Source: JANXSS01 sp025356535 (lineage in GTDB: Bacteria; Pseudomonadota; Gammaproteobacteria; Burkholderiales; Burkholderiaceae_D). Taken from it: a stretch of 64,000 nt of DNA. How positions within the stretch are numbered: position 1 is the stretch's first letter; every line of letters begins with the position of its first letter. The stretch lies in contig JAYUMU010000012.1 in NCBI GenBank assembly GCA_043762325.1, positions 3,629-67,628 of the forward strand, written 5' to 3'. A program made the position numbers and the translations under genes. Under the pieces are notes generated by a model, which was not told the origin of the DNA, made no database searches, and worked only from the letters and a program-made list of their open reading frames with translations. Below are positions 26,067 to 34,615 of the stretch, in pieces.

Positions 26067-27344
26067 TTATTTTTTAGAACGGGCCCGATAGCCGATCAGG
26101 GCCAGTCCTGCCAGCATCAGGCTGAAGGTGGCAGGTTCCGGAACGTTTGTCGGGGTCGGTGCAGCGGGTTCGTTGCAGCCCTTGCCGCCGATGATGGCGT
26201 TGGCGCCGGTGGACACATACGACGTTTGCGAAAACACGCCGCCACAGGTACCGTCCGTAGGCGCCACGGTGGAATTTGCCCCGATCATGACGAAGTCCTT
26301 GGCCAGGATCGTACCGACGATCTCGGCGCCATCGCCGCTTTTGGCTTGGCCCGCGCCGACGTTCCAGAACACCTGTTCGTTGGCGCCGCCATTGATGATC
26401 TTGACCTTCGACGTGCCGCCGAAGGACAGGATATCGGCAATATTGAAGATCCAGATCTGGTTATCCTTGTGGTCTGCATCGAGGGAGAGCGTTGTGCCCG
26501 CCGTCGTCGACAGGCTGGCCGCGCTATACATTCCAGCGTTGAGCGTCGTATCGACGGTCATCGTGGCTGCCAGAACCGTAGGCGAACTTATGCCGGACAT
26601 CACATAGTTCGTCAGGGCTGTCTGCGTGGCGCGCACTTGCGATGCAACCGATGCGACATAGTCCAGGATCGACTGCGTCAAAGTGGAAGTCAGGCTTGGC
26701 GAGACAGCTGTGGTCATCGATGACGAAACCGTACCGTTGACCGTGGCACTTGCCGAGATCGCCGTATTGCCGCCGGCATTGACGTCGGCGCCGACGAAAG
26801 CGTTGGCGCCGACCGTGGCCAGGCCACCGGTTGCCATGGTGCCGCCGACCCTTGCGTTGGCGCCAATCGTGCCGGCACCGACGGAGGTGAAGTTGCCCGA
26901 GATGACGGCGTTCGCGGCAGCCGTGCCGACATCGCCGGATGTGACGTTGCTGCGGGCCTGGGCATTTGCCCCGATGTTGGCAGCGCCGCTCGAGGTGATG
27001 TCACCCTTGACAATGGAGCCGTCGCCCGTCGTGACCAGGCCGCCCGACGAGATGAAACCACCGACGCTGATCGTCGTTTGACTGCCACCGACGATGGACG
27101 CGCCGACATTGGCGGCACCGCCTGAAATGACATTGCCGACCACACGGGAGCCCGCGCCAGTCGTTTCGACATCGCCTGAAGTGACGTTGCCGAGGATTTG
27201 CGTATTGGCGCCGGTCGTCATGTACGTATCGGCAAACACTGTCAGCTTCGCCAGGTCTCCGGTCAGGATCGGTGCTGCCACGGCTTGGGTTGAAAGGAGA
27301 ATCAATGCGGGTGCGACCATTGAAACAAGTTTGAAATTAGACAT
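26067..27344 (-). CDS. ice-binding-like (DUF3494) protein with PEP-CTERM sorting signal
   Basis: A 425-residue secreted protein. It has a signal peptide (residues 1-23, ending AVAA), then Gly/Ala/Thr-rich beta-helix repeats (GNVTSGDVETTGAGSRVVGN and similar), then a DUF3494-like C-terminal half with LNAGMYSAASL, IWIFNIADIL, VFWNVGAG, and GTILAKDFVMIGANSTV. The tail VPEPATFSLMLAGLALIGYR with basic end ARSKK is a PEP-CTERM signal: exosortase recognition, a membrane helix and a basic cap. No exosortase is in this window. Start ATG 27342-27344 is followed by a Lys-containing leader. The DUF3494 family includes ice-binding antifreeze proteins, but many members are not proven to bind ice. Confidence 0.85.
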   Translation of the reverse strand: MSNFKLVSMVAPALILLSTQAVAAPILTGDLAKLTVFADTYMTTGANTQILGNVTSGDVETTGAGSRVVGNVISGGAANVGASIVGGSQTTISVGGFISSGGLVTTGDGSIVKGDITSSGAANIGANAQARSNVTSGDVGTAAANAVISGNFTSVGAGTIGANARVGGTMATGGLATVGANAFVGADVNAGGNTAISASATVNGTVSSSMTTAVSPSLTSTLTQSILDYVASVASQVRATQTALTNYVMSGISSPTVLAATMTVDTTLNAGMYSAASLSTTAGTTLSLDADHKDNQIWIFNIADILSFGGTSKVKIINGGANEQVFWNVGAGQAKSGDGAEIVGTILAKDFVMIGANSTVAPTDGTCGGVFSQTSYVSTGANAIIGGKGCNEPAAPTPTNVPEPATFSLMLAGLALIGYRARSKK

Positions 27345-28042
27345 GTTGAACCCTTAAAGTTATTTACCACGGTGAAATTATTTGTGAATTACTAGCCAGA
27401 AAAAATTAACAAAATCATTTTTATTCAGGCATCACAGCGGTAAATAACCATTTTCCAGGTGAATTTAACCCCTAGTTTCCGCGTTATTTTACTGTCAGAT
27501 TGACCATCACGACAAAATAGCATGTGAAAACGGTAATTAATTCGTTAAAAACGTTTGAAACGTGAACAATCGTTAAATTTGTAACGTAAACCATTCTTAA
27601 TTGTTTAATTCAACGTATTTAAGAAAGTTGCTACCGTTTATAAGGGATTTTTTGTGAATCTATGTGTATTTTTTGGGCGCGGCGCGGCGCGGGCGTTGCG
27701 GGGCATGGCGCGAGGTCATCCAGCACGAACTGATTAATTGAATGACAAGGGTTTTCGCTGTCGGATTGGATGGGCTATTTTTTGCGGAGGGCGACCGGAG
27801 CCAGGAAGGCCCAGGTGCATGCGTGCGGACTTGAAGGGAGGGGCGGGGCGGTTCGATGGCACCGGTCCGCCGGATGCGGCGGCAGTGGTTCAGGTGTCGG
27901 GATGTTCGTCAGCGCCGGTGTTGCGGGTGACGCACGGGTTATTGACTGGCCGGCAGCGCGGCCAGTGCGCCGGTCAAGGCCGCAGCAACTGGTTTCGATC
28001 GCCGGGTGCGTGCCGTCTTGCCGGACGGGATGCGGCGCGTTT
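27345..28042. other. long intergenic region upstream of the ice-binding-like gene
   Basis: About 300 bp of AT-rich DNA (27345-27660) likely holds the promoter of the minus-strand gene; no clear sigma-54 or sigma-70 box was fixed. 27660-28042 is GC-rich with only doubtful short frames. No RNA gene seen. Confidence 0.5.
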
Positions 28043-28213
28043 TAGGGCAGAATTCGAAATGTGCATGCGTGATGCATATCGATTCGGACCGCAGTGCAGG
28101 GTGCAGGGTGCGCCGTGTAGCGCCGTATAGCGGGCTACACCAGCAAAGTGCAACGCCGCAATGTGGTTCGAAGCGGTGCGCAGCGCGCGTATGCCATGCT
28201 GAAATCTGCCCTA
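28043..28213 (+). repeat. MITE-like element, copy B, with TA-flanked inverted ends
   Basis: 171 bp bounded by TAGGGCAGAATTC (28043-28055) and GAAATCTGCCCTA (28201-28213). The second is the inverse of the first with 12 of 13 matches. The outermost TA at each end could be a TA target duplication, as made by IS630/Tc1 elements. The right end supplies the TAG stop codon (28211-28213) of the NRDE gene. The internal sequence is shared with copy A. Confidence 0.75.
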
Positions 28214-28936
28214 GCGCAACGCGCGTTCGTCAAGCCGCACCGTACGGTCGGCATGCAGCTGCACCACCGTCGACACCCGCGTGCCGTAGTGCGGCGACTC
28301 GATGCAGACGGCCGAGAGCATGCGCTCCATTTCCAGGCTGACGCCGGTTTTCGGCAGGCGGCAGTCCGACGCCCGGCTGGTGTCGCTCAACATCTCGAAA
28401 TACGCTTCTTGCGGCGCACCCTGGCACAGCATGCTGGCAAACTGCGCCTTGGTACGGACGACCTTCGGCCAGGGCGCGTCGAGACTGTCGTTGGACAGGC
28501 CATAGATGCCCGGCGCCAGTGGCTGGCCGTTGCGCACATCCTCGCGCCGACGGTTCGAATACCAGATCATGGTGTGGTCGTCGCCGATCAGCAGATTGAA
28601 GCCGTTGAAGTCGTCCGTGCCGCACTGCATTCGCTGGACGTATGCTTGCGGGGTTTCGGCGCCGCTCAGGAAATCCGCCACCAGGGCGCCGCGCGAGGGT
28701 GCGTCGTCGCGCCGCTCACCCGGGGCGCGAATGTTGGTCAGCGCTGCGAAGCGGCCCTCGCGCGACACGCCAAGCCAGGTGCCGCCGCCGCGCAGGTCGC
28801 GCCCGGCATAGACCTGCGGATGGTCGTCCCACCAGGCCGCCGGTGCGGCAGGCCGGTCATAGAATTCATCGCGGTTTGCCGCAGCGATCAGGGGCACGCC
28901 GGGTATCACTTTCCACGCAAAGACAATCAGGCACAT
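28211..28936 (-). CDS. NRDE family (TANGO2-like) protein
   Basis: A 241-residue protein starting MCLIVFAWKVIPGVPLIAAANRDEFYDRP, which has the Cys2 and the NRDE motif that define the family. GGGTWLGVSREGRFAALTN also fits. Cys2 suggests an N-terminal nucleophile fold like Ntn hydrolases. Function unproven; animal homologue TANGO2 is linked to metabolism. ATG 28934-28936 is used; it overlaps the end of the upstream DUF4936 gene by 10 bp. The C-terminus ends in a stop lying in a mobile-element end. Confidence 0.88.
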   Translation of the reverse strand: MCLIVFAWKVIPGVPLIAAANRDEFYDRPAAPAAWWDDHPQVYAGRDLRGGGTWLGVSREGRFAALTNIRAPGERRDDAPSRGALVADFLSGAETPQAYVQRMQCGTDDFNGFNLLIGDDHTMIWYSNRRREDVRNGQPLAPGIYGLSNDSLDAPWPKVVRTKAQFASMLCQGAPQEAYFEMLSDTSRASDCRLPKTGVSLEMERMLSAVCIESPHYGTRVSTVVQLHADRTVRLDERALR

Positions 28937-29214
28937 GGCGGGCAATCCAGAAAATATTCGGTATGGCGGGCACCGTCGATCAGGCGCAGCAGCGTCGTCT
29001 GCGTCAGCATGCGGTCGACCTGCTGCGTAAAATCGTCGGGTACGGCGTGATACACCTCCATCCAGGTATGCCGCCCGTCAACCGGCACGGGGCGGCGCTT
29101 CAACGCACACTGCACGCCACAGGCAGCGCGCAATTGCTGCTGCAGGTTGCCAGCTTCGGCAAGCACTGCGGGCGCATCGGCTTCGGCCGCACGATAATAG
29201 ATGTACAGGTCCAT
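28927..29214 (-). CDS. DUF4936 family protein
   Basis: A 95-residue protein starting MDLYIYYRAAEADAPAVLAE with KRRPVPVDGRHTWMEVY, as in DUF4936 proteins of betaproteobacteria. Function unknown. It is translationally coupled to the NRDE gene and lies between that gene and ygfZ. Confidence 0.85.
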   Translation of the reverse strand: MDLYIYYRAAEADAPAVLAEAGNLQQQLRAACGVQCALKRRPVPVDGRHTWMEVYHAVPDDFTQQVDRMLTQTTLLRLIDGARHTEYFLDCPPCA

Positions 29215-29362
29215 TGTTTTTGTCCGGCCAACCCTGGCGGCACGTCGGGGTGCTGCACATAAAGTTGCGTAGAGAATTATTATTTACATGCATCCGATAT
29301 GCATGCAAATTCGATGCAATTTTGTATGCCTGTAACATTGCCGCCACGCATTAACAAGCATC

Positions 29363-30484
29363 TCAGCGCAGATCCGGACGCTCGGCATCGGCCAGTGCGT
29401 AGGGCAGCGCTTGAAAGGTCAACAACGGACCGTCGGGCGCGCCCAGGTGCACCGGAAAGTCGAGCGCGGCGAGCTTGATTTCGACCAGGCAGGCGCTGCT
29501 GCCGGCATCGATTGCCGCGCCATTGACCACGGTGCCGCACGCCTGTGCGGGATCGTCGTCGGAAAACACCTCCATGCCGGCAGCTGCCTGCGCAGGCACG
29601 GTTGCCGGTTGCATGCGGCGCTTCAACTTGCCGAGATACTGGCTGCGAGCGACGATCTCCTGGCCGGGGTAGCAGCCCTTCTGGAAATTCACGCCGCCGA
29701 CGGCTTCGAAATTGATCATCTGCGGCACGAACTTTTCCTGGGTAGCGACGGTGATGACGGGCACTGCGGCCCGAATCCCCGCAAGCGACCAGGCACCGGC
29801 GCCGGCCGGTTGCAAGGCCCCCGCCAGCGTCGGCCAGGCGTCCTCCAGCGTTTGCGGCGCGGCGATCCAGACATAGCGGGCCACGCCGGCAGCAGTCGGG
29901 CCGCCCATCTCGCCGGTGTCGGCCAGCCGGATCAGCGTGCCGGCATCGGCATCGACCTTGCGGTACGGCGCATCGGGCAGTGTGGCGAACCAGTTTTGCA
30001 GAACGGCCGCAGCAGCCGGCCCGGCCAGCCCGAGCTGTACCCGCGACACCGCCGCATCGGCCAGGCTCGCCTTGGCGCGCATGACGAACATCTGCAGGCG
30101 CTTCTGGATGGCCGCCTGCAGGCTGCGCGGCAGTTGCAGCAGGATTTCGCCGTCGGACTTCCAGACCAGGAAACTGGCCAGCAGGCGTCCCTTCGGCGTG
30201 CAATAGCCCGCCAGTCGCGCTTCGGCCGCACCGAGGTGCGTGACGTCGTTGGTCAGCTGGTTATGCAGGAAAGCCGATGCATCGGCGCCGGCGACCACGA
30301 TCAGGCCATGGTCGGTCAGCGGCGTCATGAAATTGGTCACAGGCGTTGCATCGGTTTGCGGCGCGCCAAAGCCGCCTGTGGCAAGCGATTCGGCATCGAT
30401 GCCGCATGCGCCATGTCGTTCGAGAAAATCGATCCAGCGTTGCATAGGCTCAGTCAAAAAAACACGGGTTGATGAATCGTCCAT
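29363..30484 (-). CDS. ygfZ: folate-binding protein YgfZ
   Basis: A 373-residue GcvT-like protein with the KGCYPGQE motif (KGCYPGQEIVAR), the family signature with a redox-active Cys. YgfZ binds tetrahydrofolate and supports assembly or repair of some iron-sulfur enzymes such as MiaB. Start ATG 30482-30484 chosen; an in-frame ATG at 30490 is equally possible. It is divergent from mltG, leaving ~255 bp. Confidence 0.93.
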   Translation of the reverse strand: MDDSSTRVFLTEPMQRWIDFLERHGACGIDAESLATGGFGAPQTDATPVTNFMTPLTDHGLIVVAGADASAFLHNQLTNDVTHLGAAEARLAGYCTPKGRLLASFLVWKSDGEILLQLPRSLQAAIQKRLQMFVMRAKASLADAAVSRVQLGLAGPAAAAVLQNWFATLPDAPYRKVDADAGTLIRLADTGEMGGPTAAGVARYVWIAAPQTLEDAWPTLAGALQPAGAGAWSLAGIRAAVPVITVATQEKFVPQMINFEAVGGVNFQKGCYPGQEIVARSQYLGKLKRRMQPATVPAQAAAGMEVFSDDDPAQACGTVVNGAAIDAGSSACLVEIKLAALDFPVHLGAPDGPLLTFQALPYALADAERPDLR

Positions 30485-30739
30485 TATCATATGACGCTGC
30501 CGACGACGTGCCCAGGGCAGGCTGGCGCGCCGTCGGGCATGCACGTCGCGACGGCTTGATTATAGTGGCGCTGCAGTTCTGCTGCCGGCGCCGGCGCAAT
30601 CGGGCAAGCGTGTCCGTGCGCCGGTATCATATCGGCTGGACACCGCACCGGGGCGTCGCCGCGAAGCGCCTCCTGCCTTGCTTCACCCGACCAGCACCAC
30701 CTAACCCGCACCACCTGACCTACGCCGCCGAGTCCGTCC

Positions 30740-31723
30740 TTGATAAAAAAACTATTTCTTCCGCTGCTGCTGGTCATCCTTCTTTGCGCCGCTGCGATTG
30801 CGTACTGGGCGATGCAGCCTGTCACGGCGCCGACGGCCGCGCCGCTCGACTTCACGATCGCGCCCGGAAGTGGCGTGCGCGGCAGCACCGAACAGATTGC
30901 AGCGGCCGGCGTGCCGGTCGACCCCCGGCTGCTCGAACTCGTCGCCCGCGCAACCGGCAAGAGCGCCCGCATGAAGGCCGGCAGCTATACCTTCAAGCCA
31001 GGCACGACGCCCCTGCGGCTCATCGAACAGCTGGTGCGCGGCGAGTTCGCCCAGGAGTCGCTGGCAATCATCGAGGGCTGGACCTTTGCCCAGATGCGCC
31101 GCGCAGTCGCCGCACATCCGGCCCTCAAGCATGAAACCGCACAGTGGAGCGAGCAGGAACTGCTGGCCAGGGTCGCGCCCGGTGCCACCGCCGCAGAAGG
31201 CATGTTCTTTCCCGATACATACCTTTTTGCAAAGAATTCCAGCGACCTGCAGGTCTACCGCCAGGCCTATGCCGTGATGCAGAAAAAGCTCGACGAAGGC
31301 TGGCGCCAGCGTGCCGCCGATCTGCCCTATGCAACGCCATACCAGGCGCTGATCATGGCGTCGATCGTGGAAAAGGAGACCGGCCGGCACGCCGAGCGCG
31401 GCCAGATCGCCGGCGTGTTCGTCAACCGCCTGAAGCGCGGCATGCTGCTGCAGACCGATCCGAGCGTCATTTACGGCATGGGCGAGCGTTACCAGGGCCA
31501 GATCCGGAAACGCGACCTGCAGACCGATACGCCTTTCAATACCTATACCCGCGTCGGCCTGCCGCCGACCCCGATCGCCCTGCCGGGCGCCGCATCGCTG
31601 CAGGCGGCGCTGCATCCGGTAAAAAGCACCGCCCTGTATTTTGTGTCGCGCGGCAACGGCAGCAGTCAGTTTTCGGATACCCTTGTCGACCACAACCGGG
31701 CGGTCAACCAGTACCAACGCTAG
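30740..31723 (+). CDS. mltG: endolytic transglycosylase MltG
   Basis: A 327-residue YceG-like membrane protein. One N-terminal helix (residues 5-24) is followed by a LysM-like region and the catalytic segment MASIVEKETG (Glu near residues 211-213), then FVNRLKRGMLLQTDPSVIYGMG and GLPPTPIALPG. MltG cuts nascent glycan strands in the periplasm and sets their length. The start is TTG 30740, the only in-frame start that retains the membrane helix. First gene of mltG-tmk-holB-pilZ. Confidence 0.95.
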   Translation: MIKKLFLPLLLVILLCAAAIAYWAMQPVTAPTAAPLDFTIAPGSGVRGSTEQIAAAGVPVDPRLLELVARATGKSARMKAGSYTFKPGTTPLRLIEQLVRGEFAQESLAIIEGWTFAQMRRAVAAHPALKHETAQWSEQELLARVAPGATAAEGMFFPDTYLFAKNSSDLQVYRQAYAVMQKKLDEGWRQRAADLPYATPYQALIMASIVEKETGRHAERGQIAGVFVNRLKRGMLLQTDPSVIYGMGERYQGQIRKRDLQTDTPFNTYTRVGLPPTPIALPGAASLQAALHPVKSTALYFVSRGNGSSQFSDTLVDHNRAVNQYQR

Positions 31724-31736
31724 AGGCCGCACCTTC

Positions 31737-32345
31737 ATGAACCAGGCAAAATTCATCACCTTCGAGGGCATCGACGGCGCGGGCAAATCGACCCATGTCG
31801 CTTTCCTGGCCGACCTGCTGCGCGCGGCCGGCCACGCGGTCGTCACCACGCGGGAGCCGGGCGGCACGGCACTCGGCGAAGCGCTGCGGGAACTGCTGCT
31901 GCATCAGCGCATGCACCTGGAAACCGAAGCGCTGCTGATGTTCGCTGCCCGCCGCGAGCACCTCGCGCAGGTGATCGAACCGGCGCTGGCGCGCGGCGAC
32001 TGGGTGATTTCCGACCGTTTTACCGACGCCACCTTTGCCTATCAGGGCGGCGGGCGCGGACTGTCGCTGGACAAGCTCGCGGCACTGGAGTCGTGGGTGC
32101 ATCCGCACCTGCAACCGGACCTGACGCTGCTCTTCGACGTACCGCTGGCGGTAGCGCGCCAGCGTCTGGCCGCGAGTCGCACTCTCGACAAGTTCGAACA
32201 GGAACAAGCCGATTTCTTTGCAGCGACCCGCCTCGAATACCTGCGCCGTGCCGCCGAGTTTCCCGAGCGTTTCCGGATCATCGACGCCACCAGGCCGATT
32301 CCCGATATTCATAAAATGCTTGAAGAATTAATCCCAACCATATGA
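31737..32345 (+). CDS. tmk: thymidylate kinase
   Basis: A 202-residue P-loop kinase: FITFEGIDGAGKST, TREPGGT, and DRFTDATFAYQGGGRGL containing the DR(Y/F) motif. It converts dTMP to dTDP. ATG at 31737, 13 bp after the mltG stop. Confidence 0.97.
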   Translation: MNQAKFITFEGIDGAGKSTHVAFLADLLRAAGHAVVTTREPGGTALGEALRELLLHQRMHLETEALLMFAARREHLAQVIEPALARGDWVISDRFTDATFAYQGGGRGLSLDKLAALESWVHPHLQPDLTLLFDVPLAVARQRLAASRTLDKFEQEQADFFAATRLEYLRRAAEFPERFRIIDATRPIPDIHKMLEELIPTI

Positions 32346-32473
32346 TTTAATTGGAAATATTTGATTTTTTAAAGATATTGATAAGTCACATAATAAAATC
32401 AGCACAAGACGTTGATTAAATTAAGAAATGCATCTTCATCTAGAATTTACTTTAAGAAAATCCCCACTCCCTG

Positions 32474-33511
32474 ATGCAGACGCAGTTATTACCTTGGCAA
32501 CAAAATGCATGGCTGGCGCTGCAGCAGCTGCGCGGGCGCATGCCGCATGCCATCCTGCTGCACGGTGCAGCCGGCACCGGCAAGCGCGCGTTCGCGACCT
32601 GCCTTGCGCAATCGCTGCTGTGCAATGCGCCGCTGCCGGACGGGCAGCCGTGCGGCGCCTGCGACGCCTGTGGCTGGTTCGTGCAGTACAGCCATCCGGA
32701 TTTCCGGCGGGTGCGTCCGGAAATACTCGACGAAGACGGCGATGCCGGCGACGGTGAGGCCGGCGAAGCCGAGGTAAAAAAGACCGCCAAGGCAGCCAAG
32801 GCGCCGTCGAAGGATATCCGCATCGAGCAGGTCAGGGCGCTGGCCGGCTTCATGAACCTGTCGACCCACCGCAACGGCAACCGGGTGGTGCTGCTGTATC
32901 CGGCCGAAAGCCTCAATACCGCGTCCGCCAACGCCCTCCTGAAAACCCTGGAGGAGCCGCCGCCGTCGACCATCCTGATACTGGTGTCGAACCGCATCGA
33001 CCGGCTGTTGCCGACGATTCTCTCGCGCTGCCGCAAGTTCGCCATGCCGATGCCGGAGCGGGGCAAGGCGCTGGCCTGGTTGCAGCTGCAACAGGTGAGC
33101 GATGCCGATGTCTGGCTCGACGAACAGGGTGGTGCGCCGCTGGCCGCACTGGAGCAGTCGCAGGCGGGCGGCCGCGTCGAGCTCGATGCCTTCCTGGAGT
33201 ACCTGGCCCGCCCGAGCCGCGCGGCCGCCCTGGCGATGGCCGAGAAACTGCAGAAGGCGGCCTTGCCGGATCTGGTTGTTTGGATGCAACGGTGGCTGTA
33301 CGACGTGTTTTCCAGCAAGCTTTCGGGCACAATCCGGTATTACCCGCGGCATGCCCGCCAGCTCCAGGCGCTCGCAGCGCAGGCCGATGTTCGCCGCCTC
33401 ATGGCCGGACTGCAGGCCGTGGCACAGCGGCGTGCGATTGCCGACCATCCGCTTTCGGCGCGGCTGTTCATCGAGGACATGCTGCTGGACTACGTGGGGA
33501 TCTTTTCCTGA
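32474..33511 (+). CDS. holB: DNA polymerase III subunit delta'
   Basis: A 345-residue AAA+ clamp-loader subunit. It has HAILLHGAAGTGKRAFA (Walker A-like), a zinc-binding Cys set (CGACDAC), and KTLEEPP and SRC(R) motifs (SNRIDRLLPTILSRC). An acidic Lys/Ala-rich insertion (DEDGDAGDGEAGEAEVKKTAKAAKA) separates the zinc module from the core. The 128 bp before it are unusually AT-rich. Confidence 0.94.
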   Translation: MQTQLLPWQQNAWLALQQLRGRMPHAILLHGAAGTGKRAFATCLAQSLLCNAPLPDGQPCGACDACGWFVQYSHPDFRRVRPEILDEDGDAGDGEAGEAEVKKTAKAAKAPSKDIRIEQVRALAGFMNLSTHRNGNRVVLLYPAESLNTASANALLKTLEEPPPSTILILVSNRIDRLLPTILSRCRKFAMPMPERGKALAWLQLQQVSDADVWLDEQGGAPLAALEQSQAGGRVELDAFLEYLARPSRAAALAMAEKLQKAALPDLVVWMQRWLYDVFSSKLSGTIRYYPRHARQLQALAAQADVRRLMAGLQAVAQRRAIADHPLSARLFIEDMLLDYVGIFS

Positions 33512-33520
33512 GGAGGCGAT

Positions 33521-33907
33521 ATGGCAGATTTACCGGTCGATACCGGCGGCCCCGGCGGCCTGCGGGTCTCGCGGCCATCGGTGCTGTCGTTGCCGATCAA
33601 GGAAAAGGCGGCGCTGTATGCCGCCTACATGCCGTTCCTGACCAACGGCGGCATTTTCGTGCCGACGTCGAAGCCTTATAAAATCGGCGACGAGATCTAC
33701 CTGATCCTGACGCTGATGGATGATCCGACCAAGTATCCGATCGCCGGCAAGATCGCCTGGATCACGCCGGCCGGCGCCAACAACAGCAAGGCGCAGGGCA
33801 TCGGCGTACATTTTTCCAGCGACGAGAGCGGCGTGCGTGTGCGGCAGCGTATCGAGGAACTGCTGGGCGCGGCCATCGGCTCGTCGCGGGCAACCCATAC
33901 CCTGTGA
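33521..33907 (+). CDS. pilZ: PilZ-domain protein, type IV pilus type
   Basis: A 128-residue PilZ protein. AAYMPFLTNGGIFVPTSKPY and GKIAWITPAGANNSKAQGIGVHF resemble the pilus-assembly PilZ clade, which usually lacks the RxxxR and DxSxxG c-di-GMP residues. None are seen here. Starts 9 bp after holB, the common position for this pilZ. Confidence 0.9.
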   Translation: MADLPVDTGGPGGLRVSRPSVLSLPIKEKAALYAAYMPFLTNGGIFVPTSKPYKIGDEIYLILTLMDDPTKYPIAGKIAWITPAGANNSKAQGIGVHFSSDESGVRVRQRIEELLGAAIGSSRATHTL

Positions 33908-33991
33908 CCTGCCTGCCGCAACCTGCAGCGGCAAGTCGCCGGGACCGGCACCGCCACCATCCGTCACCATTCATCCCCAGGATTGTCGAAC

Positions 33992-34552
33992 ATGCCTGAA
34001 TCCTCATCCACCGCCGCAGCCGTTGTTGCTGCGGCAACTGCCCCGCTGCCGCAAACCGGTCATTCGCACCGGCTTGCCACGCCCGCCGACCTGGAGGCAA
34101 TCGTTGCCATCTACAACAGCACCGTTGCCTCGCGCATGGTCACGGCAGACACCGAACCGGTCACCGTCGCCTCGCGTCAAGGCTGGTTCGATGAACACAC
34201 ACCCGCGCATCGCCCGCTCTGGGTGACCGAAGAGGCCGGCCGGATCACCGGCTGGATGTCGTATTCGAATTTCTATGGCCGCCCGGCGTACAGCGGTACG
34301 GCCGAGCTGTCGATCTACCTGCATGAGGATTTCCGGGGAAAGGGGCTCGGACGCCACCTGCTGGCCGAAGCCATCCGGCATGCGCCGCAGATTGCCGTGC
34401 ACACGCTGCTGGGCTTCATTTTCGGCCACAACGTGCCGAGCCTGCAGTTGTTCGAGCGTTTCGGCTTTGCCCGCTGGGCCAACATGCCCGGCGTGGCAAC
34501 GCTCGACGGCGTCGAACGCGACCTGATCATCCTCGGCAAGCGGGTCGGCTGA
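33992..34552 (+). CDS. GNAT-family N-acetyltransferase
   Basis: A 186-residue acetyltransferase of the phosphinothricin acetyltransferase-like group (EAIVAIYNSTVASRM, LSIYLHEDFRGKGLGRHLL with the RGxGxG acetyl-CoA loop, FGHNVPSLQLFERFGF). Substrate unknown. AGGA lies 10 bp before ATG 33992; a TTG at 33983 is weaker. Confidence 0.9.
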   Translation: MPESSSTAAAVVAAATAPLPQTGHSHRLATPADLEAIVAIYNSTVASRMVTADTEPVTVASRQGWFDEHTPAHRPLWVTEEAGRITGWMSYSNFYGRPAYSGTAELSIYLHEDFRGKGLGRHLLAEAIRHAPQIAVHTLLGFIFGHNVPSLQLFERFGFARWANMPGVATLDGVERDLIILGKRVG

Positions 34553-34615
34553 GCCGCGGGCGCTGCAGTGAGCAGGTAACATCAGGCCGGTACCTCAAAC
34601 GGGTACAATTTGACC

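Noticed and set aside
27738..28130. Possible gene in the gap before the NRDE gene
   Set aside because: Odd composition, no ribosome site, and overlap with element B.
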